DNA of 64,000 nucleotides from Staphylococcus microti (GTDB lineage Bacteria; Bacillota; Bacilli; Staphylococcales; Staphylococcaceae): NCBI RefSeq assembly GCF_000934465.1, contig NZ_JXWY01000002.1, positions 1 to 64,000 of the forward strand, read 5' to 3'. Shown piece by piece: positions 54,850 to 63,852 of this stretch (position 1 is its first letter; each line of letters starts with the position of its first letter). The notes under the pieces were generated by a model. It saw only the letters and a program-made list of their open reading frames with translations, ran no database searches and was not told where the DNA came from. The position numbers and the translations under genes were made by a program.

Positions 54850-57048
54850 TTACGCTACATGTTTACGGCGTACGACCATCAGGCCTGCGCCGACGAGTAA
54901 GTAGCCAATTGCCAATGGACCTACTGCTGCTTGACCTGTCGCTGGTAACGTTTCCCCACTGTTTCCAGCCATCGTTCCAACCACATGTCCAGTCATCGTT
55001 CCGTTTGCCACTTGCGTTGCTGCCACTGTGCCATGATGTCCGACTGTCGGCGTAACATCACTGTCTGTTGCAGCCGGTTGTTGTGGCGAAACAGGGAATG
55101 GGATGACCTTCCCTGGTGTGTTTTGACCAGGTTGCGGTGTTTCTTGTGGTGCATTTGGTTGTTCTGTTACAGGTGGTTCTACTACTGGTGTCTCACCTTT
55201 AGCAGGTTCACCCAATAGCATGCGTTGTGGTTCTGTTGTGTCGTATTGTGATAAGTCAGCGTGTTTCAAGTAGTCTGCCATGACTTTATCGAGCGACACG
55301 CCTTCTTCACGTGGACCGCCAAACATATCAAAACCGTCGCCACCAGACGCTGTAAAGTCGTTCGTTGCAACGTTATAAATGCGTGTTAAGTCTAGCGGTT
55401 CATATTGACCTGTTTGTTTGTTTAACACTTGTACTTCATTCACACGTTGTCCAGGTGCTTTGTTCATGTCATAGTACACGCGTACACCTTTTGAAATTTG
55501 TAACAAACCACCATTCGCTGTGAATTGTGTTTTGCCATCCACTGTTTGTGTCGGTGCACTCAAGCTGTGTTCAAATGCTTTTAACACATTTTCGCCTGAC
55601 ACTTTAATTTGTGCAATCGTGTTACCGAATGGCAATACTGTGATCACATCACTTAACTTCACAGTCCCCGGTGTAATAGATGCACGAATACCGCCAGAGT
55701 TTGTCACCGCAAAGTCTGATGGTGTACTAAAACCATGTTGTCCATAAGCTTCCATTGCATCTGCCACGGCATCGCCTAAGTTTGTTTCTTGTGTACGTAC
55801 GTCATCACGTTCGCCTTTAAAATGAATTGTGTTATTCGGAATAATGACTTCAGATGTTGCTTCTAAATAGGCATCGTTTGCTTTGTCTAATTGTGCTTTT
55901 AATTCTGCATTCGGTGTAATATCTGCCACATCTTTCACATTAATCAATGTCGCTTTCGCATTGCTTAACTTGCCGTCTGTCACATCAAATGTCACTTTAC
56001 CGACATTCGCTAATGCTGTACCCGTTTGTGCCAAAACATCTGTCCCAAACATTTGACCGTTGTCTAACACTGTATGTGAGTGCCCATCAATCACAACAAT
56101 TGGATGTTTGAAGTCTGACATCGCATGTAATTGTTGCGTTAAGTAGTCGCCACGCCATTTTTGTTGCGTTGACGGATCAATTCCTAAGTGAGATAAAATG
56201 ACAAATGCGTCTACTTTGTCGTTCAACAACTTCATTTCACGTGTCACTGATTCTAATGGATCAGCAAAACTAACCCCTACGATACCTTCTGGGTTTGTCT
56301 TCGTCTGCGTTTCAGGCGTTGTCACACCAATAATACCGTAGTTCAAACCGTTTTTATTAATAACCGTTGAAGGTTGGAACGCTAACTTACCGTCTTTGTA
56401 TACATTCGCACTTAGTAACGGAAAGTTCAAAATACCTTCCAACTTTTTCAATTGGTCATAACCAAAATCAAATTCGTGATTACCGATCGTCATCGCATCG
56501 TAACCCACTTCATTCATTGCTTTCGCCATTTCTTCCCCTTTGGATTGGTTAGAAACGGGTAGTCCTTGAAATGCATCGCCCGCATCGACCATTAAGTCTG
56601 GCTGTTGTTGTTCTTTCAATGTTTTCAACTTCGCCATACCAATGACACGACCATTCTCTTCAATCATACGTCCATGAATATCGTTCGTATGTAAAATCGT
56701 ATGTGTCTTTGTCTGATCTGCTTTTGGACTGTCACTCATTGTTGCTTCATCTTGCCCAGACGTTGTAGGTACCGCTTCTGGTTGTACTTCTGGCATCGTC
56801 ACATCATCCGCTGATTCCACACCATTTGCGGTATCTGTTGCTGTGGTGTCCGCCACTTCGGATGGTGCCGCCTGTTTCTCAACCGTACTTACAGGCTCTG
56901 ATGTGTCAGATACCAGTTCAGTCGCATTGCTTGGCTCAGTTGCCGTCATATCAGTTGTTTCTGCATGTGCCGAACTCAAGCCTAAAATACCACAAAAACC
57001 GAAAATCAATGCAAATACTGCTATCCATCGAAAAACTGTCTGCTTCAT
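54850..57048 (-). CDS. LPXTG-anchored 5'-nucleotidase (AdsA-like)
   Basis: The 732-residue protein has a signal peptide ending SSAHAE and about 85 Thr/Glu/Val-rich residues. A metallophosphatase domain follows with ILHTNDIHGRM, LMVDAGDAFQG, TIGNHEFDFGYDQL and VIDGHSHT. The 5'-nucleotidase C-terminal domain then has TNSGGIRASI, VLPFGNTI and ATNDFTASGGDGFDMF. The sorting signal is LPATG, a hydrophobic stretch and VRRKHVA. S. aureus AdsA makes immunosuppressive adenosine and deoxyadenosine; substrate range here is inferred. GGAGG precedes ATG. In S. aureus adsA lies near the replication origin; here the gene is between nar and nir, so paralogy is possible. Confidence 0.88.
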   Translation of the reverse strand: MKQTVFRWIAVFALIFGFCGILGLSSAHAETTDMTATEPSNATELVSDTSEPVSTVEKQAAPSEVADTTATDTANGVESADDVTMPEVQPEAVPTTSGQDEATMSDSPKADQTKTHTILHTNDIHGRMIEENGRVIGMAKLKTLKEQQQPDLMVDAGDAFQGLPVSNQSKGEEMAKAMNEVGYDAMTIGNHEFDFGYDQLKKLEGILNFPLLSANVYKDGKLAFQPSTVINKNGLNYGIIGVTTPETQTKTNPEGIVGVSFADPLESVTREMKLLNDKVDAFVILSHLGIDPSTQQKWRGDYLTQQLHAMSDFKHPIVVIDGHSHTVLDNGQMFGTDVLAQTGTALANVGKVTFDVTDGKLSNAKATLINVKDVADITPNAELKAQLDKANDAYLEATSEVIIPNNTIHFKGERDDVRTQETNLGDAVADAMEAYGQHGFSTPSDFAVTNSGGIRASITPGTVKLSDVITVLPFGNTIAQIKVSGENVLKAFEHSLSAPTQTVDGKTQFTANGGLLQISKGVRVYYDMNKAPGQRVNEVQVLNKQTGQYEPLDLTRIYNVATNDFTASGGDGFDMFGGPREEGVSLDKVMADYLKHADLSQYDTTEPQRMLLGEPAKGETPVVEPPVTEQPNAPQETPQPGQNTPGKVIPFPVSPQQPAATDSDVTPTVGHHGTVAATQVANGTMTGHVVGTMAGNSGETLPATGQAAVGPLAIGYLLVGAGLMVVRRKHVA

Positions 57049-57192
57049 TTGAAACCTCCTTATATGATGTATTGAACACTTCTATCGTAGCACATTTATG
57101 TCGCCAATTTTATTGATTTTTCAATAATTTAATTTGAAAATATCTTTTATTGAACAAATAATGACAACGCTACCAAAAAGCACGCGCCACGC

Positions 57193-57243
57193 AAAAAAGT
57201 AGCACATAAGACCTTGTTATTCTTAAGTCTCTGCGCTACTTTT
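57193..57243 (-). terminator. Terminator of the sir-nir operon
   Basis: AAAAGTAGC-CA-AGACTTA arms pair with TAAG..GTCT-TG-GCTACTTTT; a T run follows on the minus strand. Confidence 0.75.
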
Positions 57244-57251
57244 CGTTTGTA

Positions 57252-58196
57252 CTATTCAATTGTTCGCTCTGACGTAAAGTTAAATTTTTCAAGCCATGCC
57301 GTCAAAATATCATGTTGACTTGGATGTAATGCTGACGTTGCACGGTCATCGATGAGTGCGGCGCCACCTTGTTCAAAAATATCATACGCCACATCAATAC
57401 AGCGTGTACGATCACCCGTCAATAATACCATTTCTGGTGCTACGTTCGTCTCTGGCTTGATGGCTTCCACATCACGCACAACTTCTCCGACAATCGTCAC
57501 ACCCGGACCCGGTCGCTCTGGTAATTGTGCTATTTTATCGGCAATCGTTGTCACCGTGCCACCAATAATATGTTGGTTCGGACGTGTTGCATTAAAAATA
57601 ACCGCAACCGGATAATCAATACCGACTTTTGTCATAATTTCATCCATAAGTAATGGTAAACGTTTCACGCCCATATAAATCGCTAACGTGCCGCCATTTT
57701 CAAGTGTTGTAATATCAATTTCATTTTCAACGTTATCTTTAAAATGCCCGGTTGTAAATGTGATGTTCGTTGACACTTGTCGTTCTGTCAAACCTCGCCC
57801 TAATTGACTAATCGCCGCACTTGCCGCTGTAATACCTGGCACAATTTCAAAATTAATCCCATGTGCACGCAACGTATCTACTTCTTCAGCCACTCGACCA
57901 AAGACAGCAGGATCCCCACCTTTAAGGCGTACAACATAACGATACTGTTGTGCTTTTTCAACAAGTAATTCGTTAATACGTTCTTGTCTCATATATTTCG
58001 TATAAGGCGTTTTTCCAACGTGCACCCATTCAGCATCCAGTCTTGATAATTGTAAAATAAAAGGATGTACAAGCTGATCATACAAAATAACATCTGCTTG
58101 TTGAATACAACGTTCTGCTTTTTTAGAAAGCAGGCACGGATTCCCCGGACCTGCTCCAACTAAATACACTTTAGTTGCATTGTCTGTTACAGACAT
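57252..58196 (-). CDS. cobA: Uroporphyrinogen-III C-methyltransferase (SUMT)
   Basis: The 314-residue enzyme uses SAM to methylate uroporphyrinogen III to precorrin-2, the first step to sirohaem. It has VYLVGAGPGNPCLLSKKA at 9-26, DVILYDQLV, VVRLKGGDPAVFGRVAEE, VPGITAASAAISQLG, MGVKRLP and PVAVIFNATRPNQHIIGGTV, all family motifs. A C-terminal extension of about 55 residues past the methylase domain is present. It overlaps nirD by 10 bases and is last gene of the operon. Called nasF or sumT in S. aureus. Confidence 0.92.
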   Translation of the reverse strand: MSVTDNATKVYLVGAGPGNPCLLSKKAERCIQQADVILYDQLVHPFILQLSRLDAEWVHVGKTPYTKYMRQERINELLVEKAQQYRYVVRLKGGDPAVFGRVAEEVDTLRAHGINFEIVPGITAASAAISQLGRGLTERQVSTNITFTTGHFKDNVENEIDITTLENGGTLAIYMGVKRLPLLMDEIMTKVGIDYPVAVIFNATRPNQHIIGGTVTTIADKIAQLPERPGPGVTIVGEVVRDVEAIKPETNVAPEMVLLTGDRTRCIDVAYDIFEQGGAALIDDRATSALHPSQHDILTAWLEKFNFTSERTIE

Positions 58197-58501
58197 ACAT
58201 ATACCTCTTCATCAATCACTTCAACTGCATACGTTTCAACACAGCCTTCATCTGGTTCTTGAACAATACCCGTATTCAAGTCAACCTTTTGATCGTGAAG
58301 TGGACAGTAAACATAATGACCACTTACAGTACCTTCAGATAACGGCCCTTGCTTATGTGGGCAAACATTATTTACCGCTTTAATTTGACCGTCTTCCATT
58401 AAAAACAAGCCGATTTGTTTGTCGCCAACGATTACTTTTTTGCCGATTAATGGTTCTAATTCTGACATATGTGCCACTCTTACTTTTTCTGCCATCTGCA
58501 T
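58187..58501 (-). CDS. nirD: NirD, small subunit of assimilatory-type NADH-dependent nitrite reductase
   Basis: The 104-residue Rieske-type domain has the [2Fe-2S] ligand motifs VCPHKQGPLSEG and YCPLHDQKVDL. It passes electrons or stabilises NirB. ATG overlaps the nirB stop as TAATG, with GGAGAAGG upstream, so it is translated from the same message. Confidence 0.93.
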   Translation of the reverse strand: MQMAEKVRVAHMSELEPLIGKKVIVGDKQIGLFLMEDGQIKAVNNVCPHKQGPLSEGTVSGHYVYCPLHDQKVDLNTGIVQEPDEGCVETYAVEVIDEEVYVCL

Positions 58502-60906
58502 TACACCTTCTCCACTTCGAAAATTTTACGTTTATGATCATCACTTACGATATCGTTCCATGGTTCTTCCGCAACAGCTGCTTTCGCTTCCATAATACGT
58601 CCGTAAAGTTCTTCTTGTTTTTCAGGGTCTAATACGACTGACTTCACTTGATCAAAGCCCATACGTTTCAACCATGGTGCTGTACGTTCTGCGTAAATAC
58701 CTGTTTCACGGTAGTATTGCATGTACGCACCACATAATTTTACAACGTCATCTTCTGTTGGCACAGTTGTCAGGAATTCTGCTTTCACAACATCTGTACC
58801 ACCGTTACCACCAACATAGATTTGGAAGCCGTTTTCGACACCGATAATACCGAAGTCTTTTACACCTGATTCTACACAGCTACGTGGACAACCAGACACA
58901 CCCATTTTGAATTTATGTGGTGTATCAATGTATTCAAATGTTTTTTCAAGACGAATACCAAGTTTCGTTGTATATTGCGTACCGAAACGACAGAATTCTT
59001 TACCAACACAGCTCTTTACTGAACGTGTTTTCTTCGCATAAGCAGACGCTGAACGCATGCCTAATTCATCCCATACTTTCGGTAATTCTTCTTTTTTCAC
59101 ACCGTATAAACCGATACGTTGTGAACCTGTTACTTTTACAAGTGGTACATTGTATTTCTTCGCCACTTCACCTAAACGGATTAATTGATCTGCATCTGTT
59201 ACACCGCCGCGCATTTGTGGGATAACTGAGAATGTACCATCATTTTGGATATTCGCATGGTAACGTTCGTTCGCAAAACGTGATGCTTTTTCATCTTCAT
59301 GGTCATGCGGATACACCATATTTAAATAGTAGTTAATTGCCGGACGACACTTCGGACAACCGCCTTTATCTTTGAAGTCCAATACGTGACGTACTTCTTT
59401 AGATGTTTTAAGACCTTTCGCACGGATTTGTGTCACGATTTGATCACGTGATAAGTCCGTACATGCACAAATACCTGTTGGTGCACTTTCAACGAAGTCA
59501 TCGCCTAATGTGTACTCTAACAACTCGCCAATTTGACCTTTACATTTACCACAAGAGTTCCCTGCTTTTGTTACTCTTGTCACGTCTGCAACAGATGTTA
59601 AACCTTGTTCTTTAATCGCTTTAACGATGACACCTTTTGAAATACCGTTACAGCCACAGATTGTTTCGTCGTCATCCATATCAGCAACACTAATCGCATC
59701 TACTTCGCCTGCTTTATGCAAGATAGACACAAGTGTATATTCATCAATTGTGTCGCCTTTCTTCATCATATTGTAGAAACGGTTACCTTCTTCTGTATCG
59801 CCATAAAGTACCGCACCGACAATTTTCTTATCTTGAACGAAGATTTTTTTGTAAATGTTATCAACACCATTGAACGTTTCAATACCACGTACATCTTCGT
59901 TTTCAGTAATGCGCCCTGCACTAAATAGGTCACAACCTGATACTTTTAATGATGTGAACGTTGTAGAACCTTGATAGCCGTCTGTTGGTCTACCGGTAAT
60001 ATGGTCAGCAAGCACTTTACCTTGATCATAAAGTGGTGCAACTAAACCGTATACTTTAGAACGGTGTTCCACACACTCACCCACGGCATAAATGTTTGGA
60101 TCACTTGTTTTCATAAAGTCATCGACAACAATACCACGACCGATTTCTAAACCAGCAGCACGTGCTTCTTTTGTCACTGGACGGATACCCACAGCCATTA
60201 CAACCATGTCAGCATCTAACACACGACCATCTGATAAACGGATACCTTCTACATGATCTTGACCAATAATTTCTTGCGTATTCGCTTGTAGTTCAAATTT
60301 AATACCTTGTTTTTCTAGGTCTGCTTTCAATAAGCCCCCTGCTTTACGGTCAAGTTGTACTTCCATTAACCATTCCGCTAAATGCACAACGGTTACGTCC
60401 ATACCTTGATCGACAAGACCACGTGCACATTCAAGACCTAATAAGCCCCCACCGATAACGATTGCTTTCTTTTTCGTTTTTGATACTTCTAACATTTTTT
60501 CAGTATCATCAATTGTACGGAAACCTACAACATCGTCTAAGCGTGAGCCGTCGATTGGTAAAATAAATGAATCTGAACCTGTTGCGATAATCATTTGATC
60601 GTATTCAACAACACGACCACTTTCTGTTTCCACATTTTGTGCTTCACGGTTGATTGTCACGACTTTATCGCCTGTAATCAACTGAATACCATTCTCTTCA
60701 TACCACTCATATGGATTCATGATTGTCTCTTCGACAGTCATTTTGTTTTGTAAGATATTCGATAACATAATACGGTTGTAGTTCGGATAAGGTTCTTTAC
60801 CGATGATTGTAATGTCGAACTTATCTGGATCACGTTCTAAGATTTCTTCGATTGTGCGGACCCCCGCCATACCGTTACCAATCATTAATAATCTTGTTTT
60901 ACTCAT
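58501..60906 (-). CDS. nirB: NirB, large subunit of NADH-dependent nitrite reductase
   Basis: The 801-residue enzyme reduces nitrite to ammonium. The domains in order are a FAD/NADH part with MIGNGMAGVRTIEEIL and KAIVIGGGLLGLECARGL, two BFD-like [2Fe-2S] units (TICGCNGISKG...CGKCKGQ and ICACTDLSRDQ...CPKCRPA), and a sirohaem/[4Fe-4S] domain with VKSCVGKEFCRFGTQYT and MGVSGCPRSCVESG. In staphylococci it detoxifies nitrite made by NarG and recycles NADH. AGGAGG 7 bases before ATG. It overlaps the upstream sirC-like gene by 8 bases and shares an operon with the sirohaem genes. Confidence 0.94.
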   Translation of the reverse strand: MSKTRLLMIGNGMAGVRTIEEILERDPDKFDITIIGKEPYPNYNRIMLSNILQNKMTVEETIMNPYEWYEENGIQLITGDKVVTINREAQNVETESGRVVEYDQMIIATGSDSFILPIDGSRLDDVVGFRTIDDTEKMLEVSKTKKKAIVIGGGLLGLECARGLVDQGMDVTVVHLAEWLMEVQLDRKAGGLLKADLEKQGIKFELQANTQEIIGQDHVEGIRLSDGRVLDADMVVMAVGIRPVTKEARAAGLEIGRGIVVDDFMKTSDPNIYAVGECVEHRSKVYGLVAPLYDQGKVLADHITGRPTDGYQGSTTFTSLKVSGCDLFSAGRITENEDVRGIETFNGVDNIYKKIFVQDKKIVGAVLYGDTEEGNRFYNMMKKGDTIDEYTLVSILHKAGEVDAISVADMDDDETICGCNGISKGVIVKAIKEQGLTSVADVTRVTKAGNSCGKCKGQIGELLEYTLGDDFVESAPTGICACTDLSRDQIVTQIRAKGLKTSKEVRHVLDFKDKGGCPKCRPAINYYLNMVYPHDHEDEKASRFANERYHANIQNDGTFSVIPQMRGGVTDADQLIRLGEVAKKYNVPLVKVTGSQRIGLYGVKKEELPKVWDELGMRSASAYAKKTRSVKSCVGKEFCRFGTQYTTKLGIRLEKTFEYIDTPHKFKMGVSGCPRSCVESGVKDFGIIGVENGFQIYVGGNGGTDVVKAEFLTTVPTEDDVVKLCGAYMQYYRETGIYAERTAPWLKRMGFDQVKSVVLDPEKQEELYGRIMEAKAAVAEEPWNDIVSDDHKRKIFEVEKV

Positions 60907-61360
60907 GGATATCCTCCTCTAACGTTTCTAAATATGCCTTTAATTTTTTTGCGTATGCCTGTGTTTTACGAATCGACTGCCCCGACGATCCTACGCTAAT
61001 CATCATATCGTCGTGCTTGATTGTTAACATGTTAAAAAAATCGGATTGTGCTCTGTCTCCCGTATGGTTCACCCATTGTGTATCTCGGGCATCTCGTACC
61101 ACACGATCATTGACGTCCTGGTCGTCTGTTGCGACAATCACTAACACTGCCGTTTCAATATCTTTCGCTTCATATGGTTTTTGCATCAAGCGTACCGTTT
61201 CAGGCCATTGCGTTTCCATAAAGCTTTCGTGAAATTCAGGACTTACCACATCAATGGTGCAGCCTTCATGTATGAGTGCTTGAAATTTTCTCCAAGCAAT
61301 CTTGCCCCCACCAACAATAACTACGTGCTTCTTACACAAGTTCAACTGTATCGGATACAT
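60899..61360 (-). CDS. Precorrin-2 dehydrogenase, SirC-like (sirohaem synthesis)
   Basis: The 153-residue NAD-binding protein has MYPIQLNLCKKHVVIVGGGKIAWRKFQAL, then DVVSPEF, VIVATDDQDVNDRVV, VNHTGDRAQSDFFNMLTIKHDDMMISVGSSGQSIRKTQAYAKKL. This is the N-terminal CysG-like dehydrogenase, which oxidises precorrin-2 to sirohydrochlorin. Start set at 61360 by GAGGAGG; an earlier ATG eight codons upstream has no such site. It overlaps the ferrochelatase-like gene by 29 bases. Confidence 0.88.
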   Translation of the reverse strand: MYPIQLNLCKKHVVIVGGGKIAWRKFQALIHEGCTIDVVSPEFHESFMETQWPETVRLMQKPYEAKDIETAVLVIVATDDQDVNDRVVRDARDTQWVNHTGDRAQSDFFNMLTIKHDDMMISVGSSGQSIRKTQAYAKKLKAYLETLEEDIHE

Positions 61361-62081
61361 GGTGTGCCTCCTCGCATGATGCAATACGCGCTAGGATAAT
61401 ACTTTTTAATACTGGGTCGAAGTTGATTGCTGTCGTATACGTAATTTCAGTCGGTAATGCAAGTTCTGCAATTTGTCGTTTCGTCTTATTGACCAAATAA
61501 CCATCATAGAAGAAAAATGGGATAATCAATAACTTTTCATATTGTGCAGCTAATGGTGGCAACGTTTCTTGAAATTTCAACTTGCCATATACCATACTCG
61601 GATAACATTGTCGTTGTTCAGTCGTATGGTGTTTCGCTAAACGTGTTAATGCAATATCCGGTTCATCAAAACGCGCATTGCCATGTGCTAAGATAACAAT
61701 ACCTGTCGTCTCATCCACTTCATGTGCGTAGCGTGCTATTTGATGTGATACCCATTCCGCCATTGCTGGATGTGTGCCAAGCGGTTCAGCTAACACAAAG
61801 CGAACGTGTCGATACTGTGCCGTCCAATGTTGCACTTGATCCGCAATGTCTTCATAGTAATGTGACGCTGTAAAAAGTAGTAACGGCACAAGATTCACTG
61901 CACGATAGCCTTGTTGAATCGTTGCATCAATGACTTGATCTAAGGAACGTTCCTTAGATTCTAAAAATGCCACATCATAATCAATGTACGTCCCACTAAA
62001 CAACTCATGAACAAAATGTGCCAACGTCTCATTTAACTTTCCTTTTCGCATACCGTGTACAATTAAAATCGTCTTTTGCAA
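61332..62081 (-). CDS. Sirohydrochlorin ferrochelatase, SirB/CbiX-like (NirR of staphylococci)
   Basis: The 249-residue protein has two CbiX repeats. The first starts ILIVHGMRKGKLNETL with the metal-binding His and LVPLLLFTASHYYEDI; the second has IVILAHGNARFDEPD and IIPFFFYDGYLVNKTKRQI. It should insert Fe2+ into sirohydrochlorin to give sirohaem for NirB. The start is taken as TTG at 62081 because GAGGGGTGAG lies at proper distance; a GTG three codons earlier falls within the Shine-Dalgarno. First gene of the operon, under NreC-like and Rex-like sites. Confidence 0.87.
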   Translation of the reverse strand: MQKTILIVHGMRKGKLNETLAHFVHELFSGTYIDYDVAFLESKERSLDQVIDATIQQGYRAVNLVPLLLFTASHYYEDIADQVQHWTAQYRHVRFVLAEPLGTHPAMAEWVSHQIARYAHEVDETTGIVILAHGNARFDEPDIALTRLAKHHTTEQRQCYPSMVYGKLKFQETLPPLAAQYEKLLIIPFFFYDGYLVNKTKRQIAELALPTEITYTTAINFDPVLKSIILARIASCEEAHHVSDTVELV

Positions 62082-62127
62082 TCCACTCACCCCTCACTTT
62101 ATATTGTAAGCTAATTCACAAAGTTTT

Positions 62128-62145
62128 TGTGATTCTATTCACAAC
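62128..62145. promoter_or_regulatory. Rex-like operator upstream of the nir operon
   Basis: TTGTGA-TTCTAT-TCACAA has perfect 6-bp arms and matches the Rex pattern at 13 of 14 positions. Confidence 0.75.
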
Positions 62146-62158
62146 TTAAAATAAAATT

Positions 62159-62196
62159 AGGGAACCCCCTATGCAACTCGCAAGGGGATTCCCTAG
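62159..62196. promoter_or_regulatory. NreC-like inverted repeat upstream of the nir operon
   Basis: TAGGGAACCCCCT and AGGGGATTCCCTA are 13-base arms, 12 pairs matched, 12-base spacer. Same core as at narG and narT. Confidence 0.7.
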
Positions 62197-62259
62197 TGAT
62201 TTATAAATACCTATTCATAACGACATATCTTCGGTTTACCTAAAACACGTGTACTCGAT

Positions 62260-62811
62260 TTATTCATCCGCTTCAGACCACGGTGGCGGTGTTAAAAATG
62301 ACGGATTATAGCGCTCTGGAATTAATACTTTAACCATCATCACGCCTTTGTCACCACTCGTTGGGTCTTCCATTTCAAAAAATGTTTCATAACCACGTCG
62401 TTGATACACATCTTCCAGCCAGCCGACTTTACGTGCAGATGTTCCTAACACAACCGCTGGCGCTTTCAATGTATCACGCAAAATCGTCTCTTCGACATAG
62501 CGCATCATTTCACTACCATAACCTTGCCCATTATAGTCTGGATCTGTCGCCAACCACCAAATAAATGGATATTTAGACACAGGTTTATCGCTCTCCCACG
62601 GAAAACGAATAGACAATGTTGAAACAATTTTACCATCCACTTCTAAAACGTAACACGCATTGTCACGAATATTATCTTCTATCATATCAGGCGTTGCATT
62701 GACAGATGGCCAATCAATCCCTACTTCACGTAAAGGTGTAAACGAACGATACATCATATCATGAAGCACCGCTGTATCTTCTAAAGTCGCCAATCGAAAC
62801 TGTTGTGTCAT
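62260..62811 (-). CDS. GNAT N-acetyltransferase
   Basis: The 183-residue protein has the GNAT pattern: FRLATLEDTAVLHDMMYRSF at the start, CYVLEVDGKIVSTLSIRF, the acetyl-CoA loop WWLATDPDYNGQGYGSEMMRYVE and VYQRRGYETFFEMED. The substrate is unknown. Start at 62811 behind AAAGGATG; an in-frame start eight codons earlier lacks a site. It sits between the nir operon and the formate/nitrite channel but is probably transcribed on its own. No clear terminator was seen after it. Confidence 0.82.
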   Translation of the reverse strand: MTQQFRLATLEDTAVLHDMMYRSFTPLREVGIDWPSVNATPDMIEDNIRDNACYVLEVDGKIVSTLSIRFPWESDKPVSKYPFIWWLATDPDYNGQGYGSEMMRYVEETILRDTLKAPAVVLGTSARKVGWLEDVYQRRGYETFFEMEDPTSGDKGVMMVKVLIPERYNPSFLTPPPWSEADE

Positions 62812-62977
62812 CGTGACACATCCTTTCTTTCTCATATCGTAAAAGTTATTCTACCAAATGAAACAATCAAACAAGTAATAGTTCGCTCAAAAATACATAT
62901 AAAAGACACTATGTAACTGATACATAATCAAGTACAATGTAAGTGTGAAATATCATGCGTTAATGGAGGGATTGAAA

Positions 62978-63793
62978 ATGTCGATTGAAAAACCGACGAA
63001 AACAATTGAAGACACGTATGCATCACGTGGAATTGTAGAAGGGATTATTAGTAGCGTAGCGATGAAAGAAGTCATGCTTGATCGCACGATGCCACGCTAC
63101 ATTTTGAAATCAATGATGTCAGGATTCTTACTCGCCATTGTCACAATTTTTATGCTAGCAATGAAAACACAAATGGCAGGCGCATTACCGGGCGTTGTGA
63201 ACTTAATGGGCGCAATCGCATTCAGTATCGCCTTAGTATTAATCGTGTTAACGCACTCTGAATTATTGACAAGTAACTTTATGTATTTAACTGTCGGCAT
63301 GTATTATCGTGCAATTAATGTCACGAAAGCCATGTGGTTATTCGCAGTATGTTTCCTGGGAAATATTTTAGGGGCATTCGTACTATTCGGGCTACTTTAC
63401 TTCACACAAGTCATGACACCAGAAATGATTGAAGCCTTAACAAAAACAGTTTCTGCCAAAACAGTAGAACCAACATGGTATGCGATTTTAGTCAAAGCGA
63501 TCTTCGCCAACTTCTTTATCAATATCGGTATTTACGTATCACTCATGTTTAAAGAAGGCATGACAAAAACATTTTTCATCGCAGCCGGCGTTGTTATCTT
63601 CGTATTTATGGGCTATGAGCACGTTGTGTACAATGCAGGTCTTTTCGTAGGCATGTTATTCTACAACTTTGATGGCGCAAACTGGCTCGCAGTCCTTAAA
63701 AACATCGTCTTCGCATTTGTTGGTAACTACATCGGTGGCGGCGTCATGATTGGTCTATTATACGCTTACTTAAATGGCACACCGAAAAAATAG
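62978..63793 (+). CDS. nirC: Formate/nitrite channel (FNT family), NirC-like
   Basis: The 271-residue protein has six membrane helices. Hydrophobic segments carry FNT features such as GFLLAIVTIFMLAMKTQ, VLTHSELLTSNFMYLTVG (pore loop region), FFINIGIYVSLMFKEG and GYEHVVYNAGLFVGML with the conserved pore His. NirC exchanges nitrite or formate across the membrane, fitting the neighbouring nitrate and nitrite reductases. GGAGG before the ATG at 62978 sets the start; an earlier start in the leader has no site. Confidence 0.88.
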   Translation: MSIEKPTKTIEDTYASRGIVEGIISSVAMKEVMLDRTMPRYILKSMMSGFLLAIVTIFMLAMKTQMAGALPGVVNLMGAIAFSIALVLIVLTHSELLTSNFMYLTVGMYYRAINVTKAMWLFAVCFLGNILGAFVLFGLLYFTQVMTPEMIEALTKTVSAKTVEPTWYAILVKAIFANFFINIGIYVSLMFKEGMTKTFFIAAGVVIFVFMGYEHVVYNAGLFVGMLFYNFDGANWLAVLKNIVFAFVGNYIGGGVMIGLLYAYLNGTPKK

Positions 63794-63807
63794 TAATCAT
63801 TACAAAT

Positions 63808-63845
63808 AAAAAATCCGCTGAACATTTGATTCAGTCGGATTTTTT
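63808..63845. terminator. Bidirectional terminator after nirC
   Basis: AAAAAATCCG-CTGAA pairs with TTCAG-CGGATTTTTT. Confidence 0.88.
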
Positions 63846-63852
63846 ATTTATC

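Noticed and set aside
60852-61232. 126-codon plus-strand frame over nirB/sirC-like genes
   Set aside because: Antisense to two well-supported overlapping genes; no ribosome binding site.
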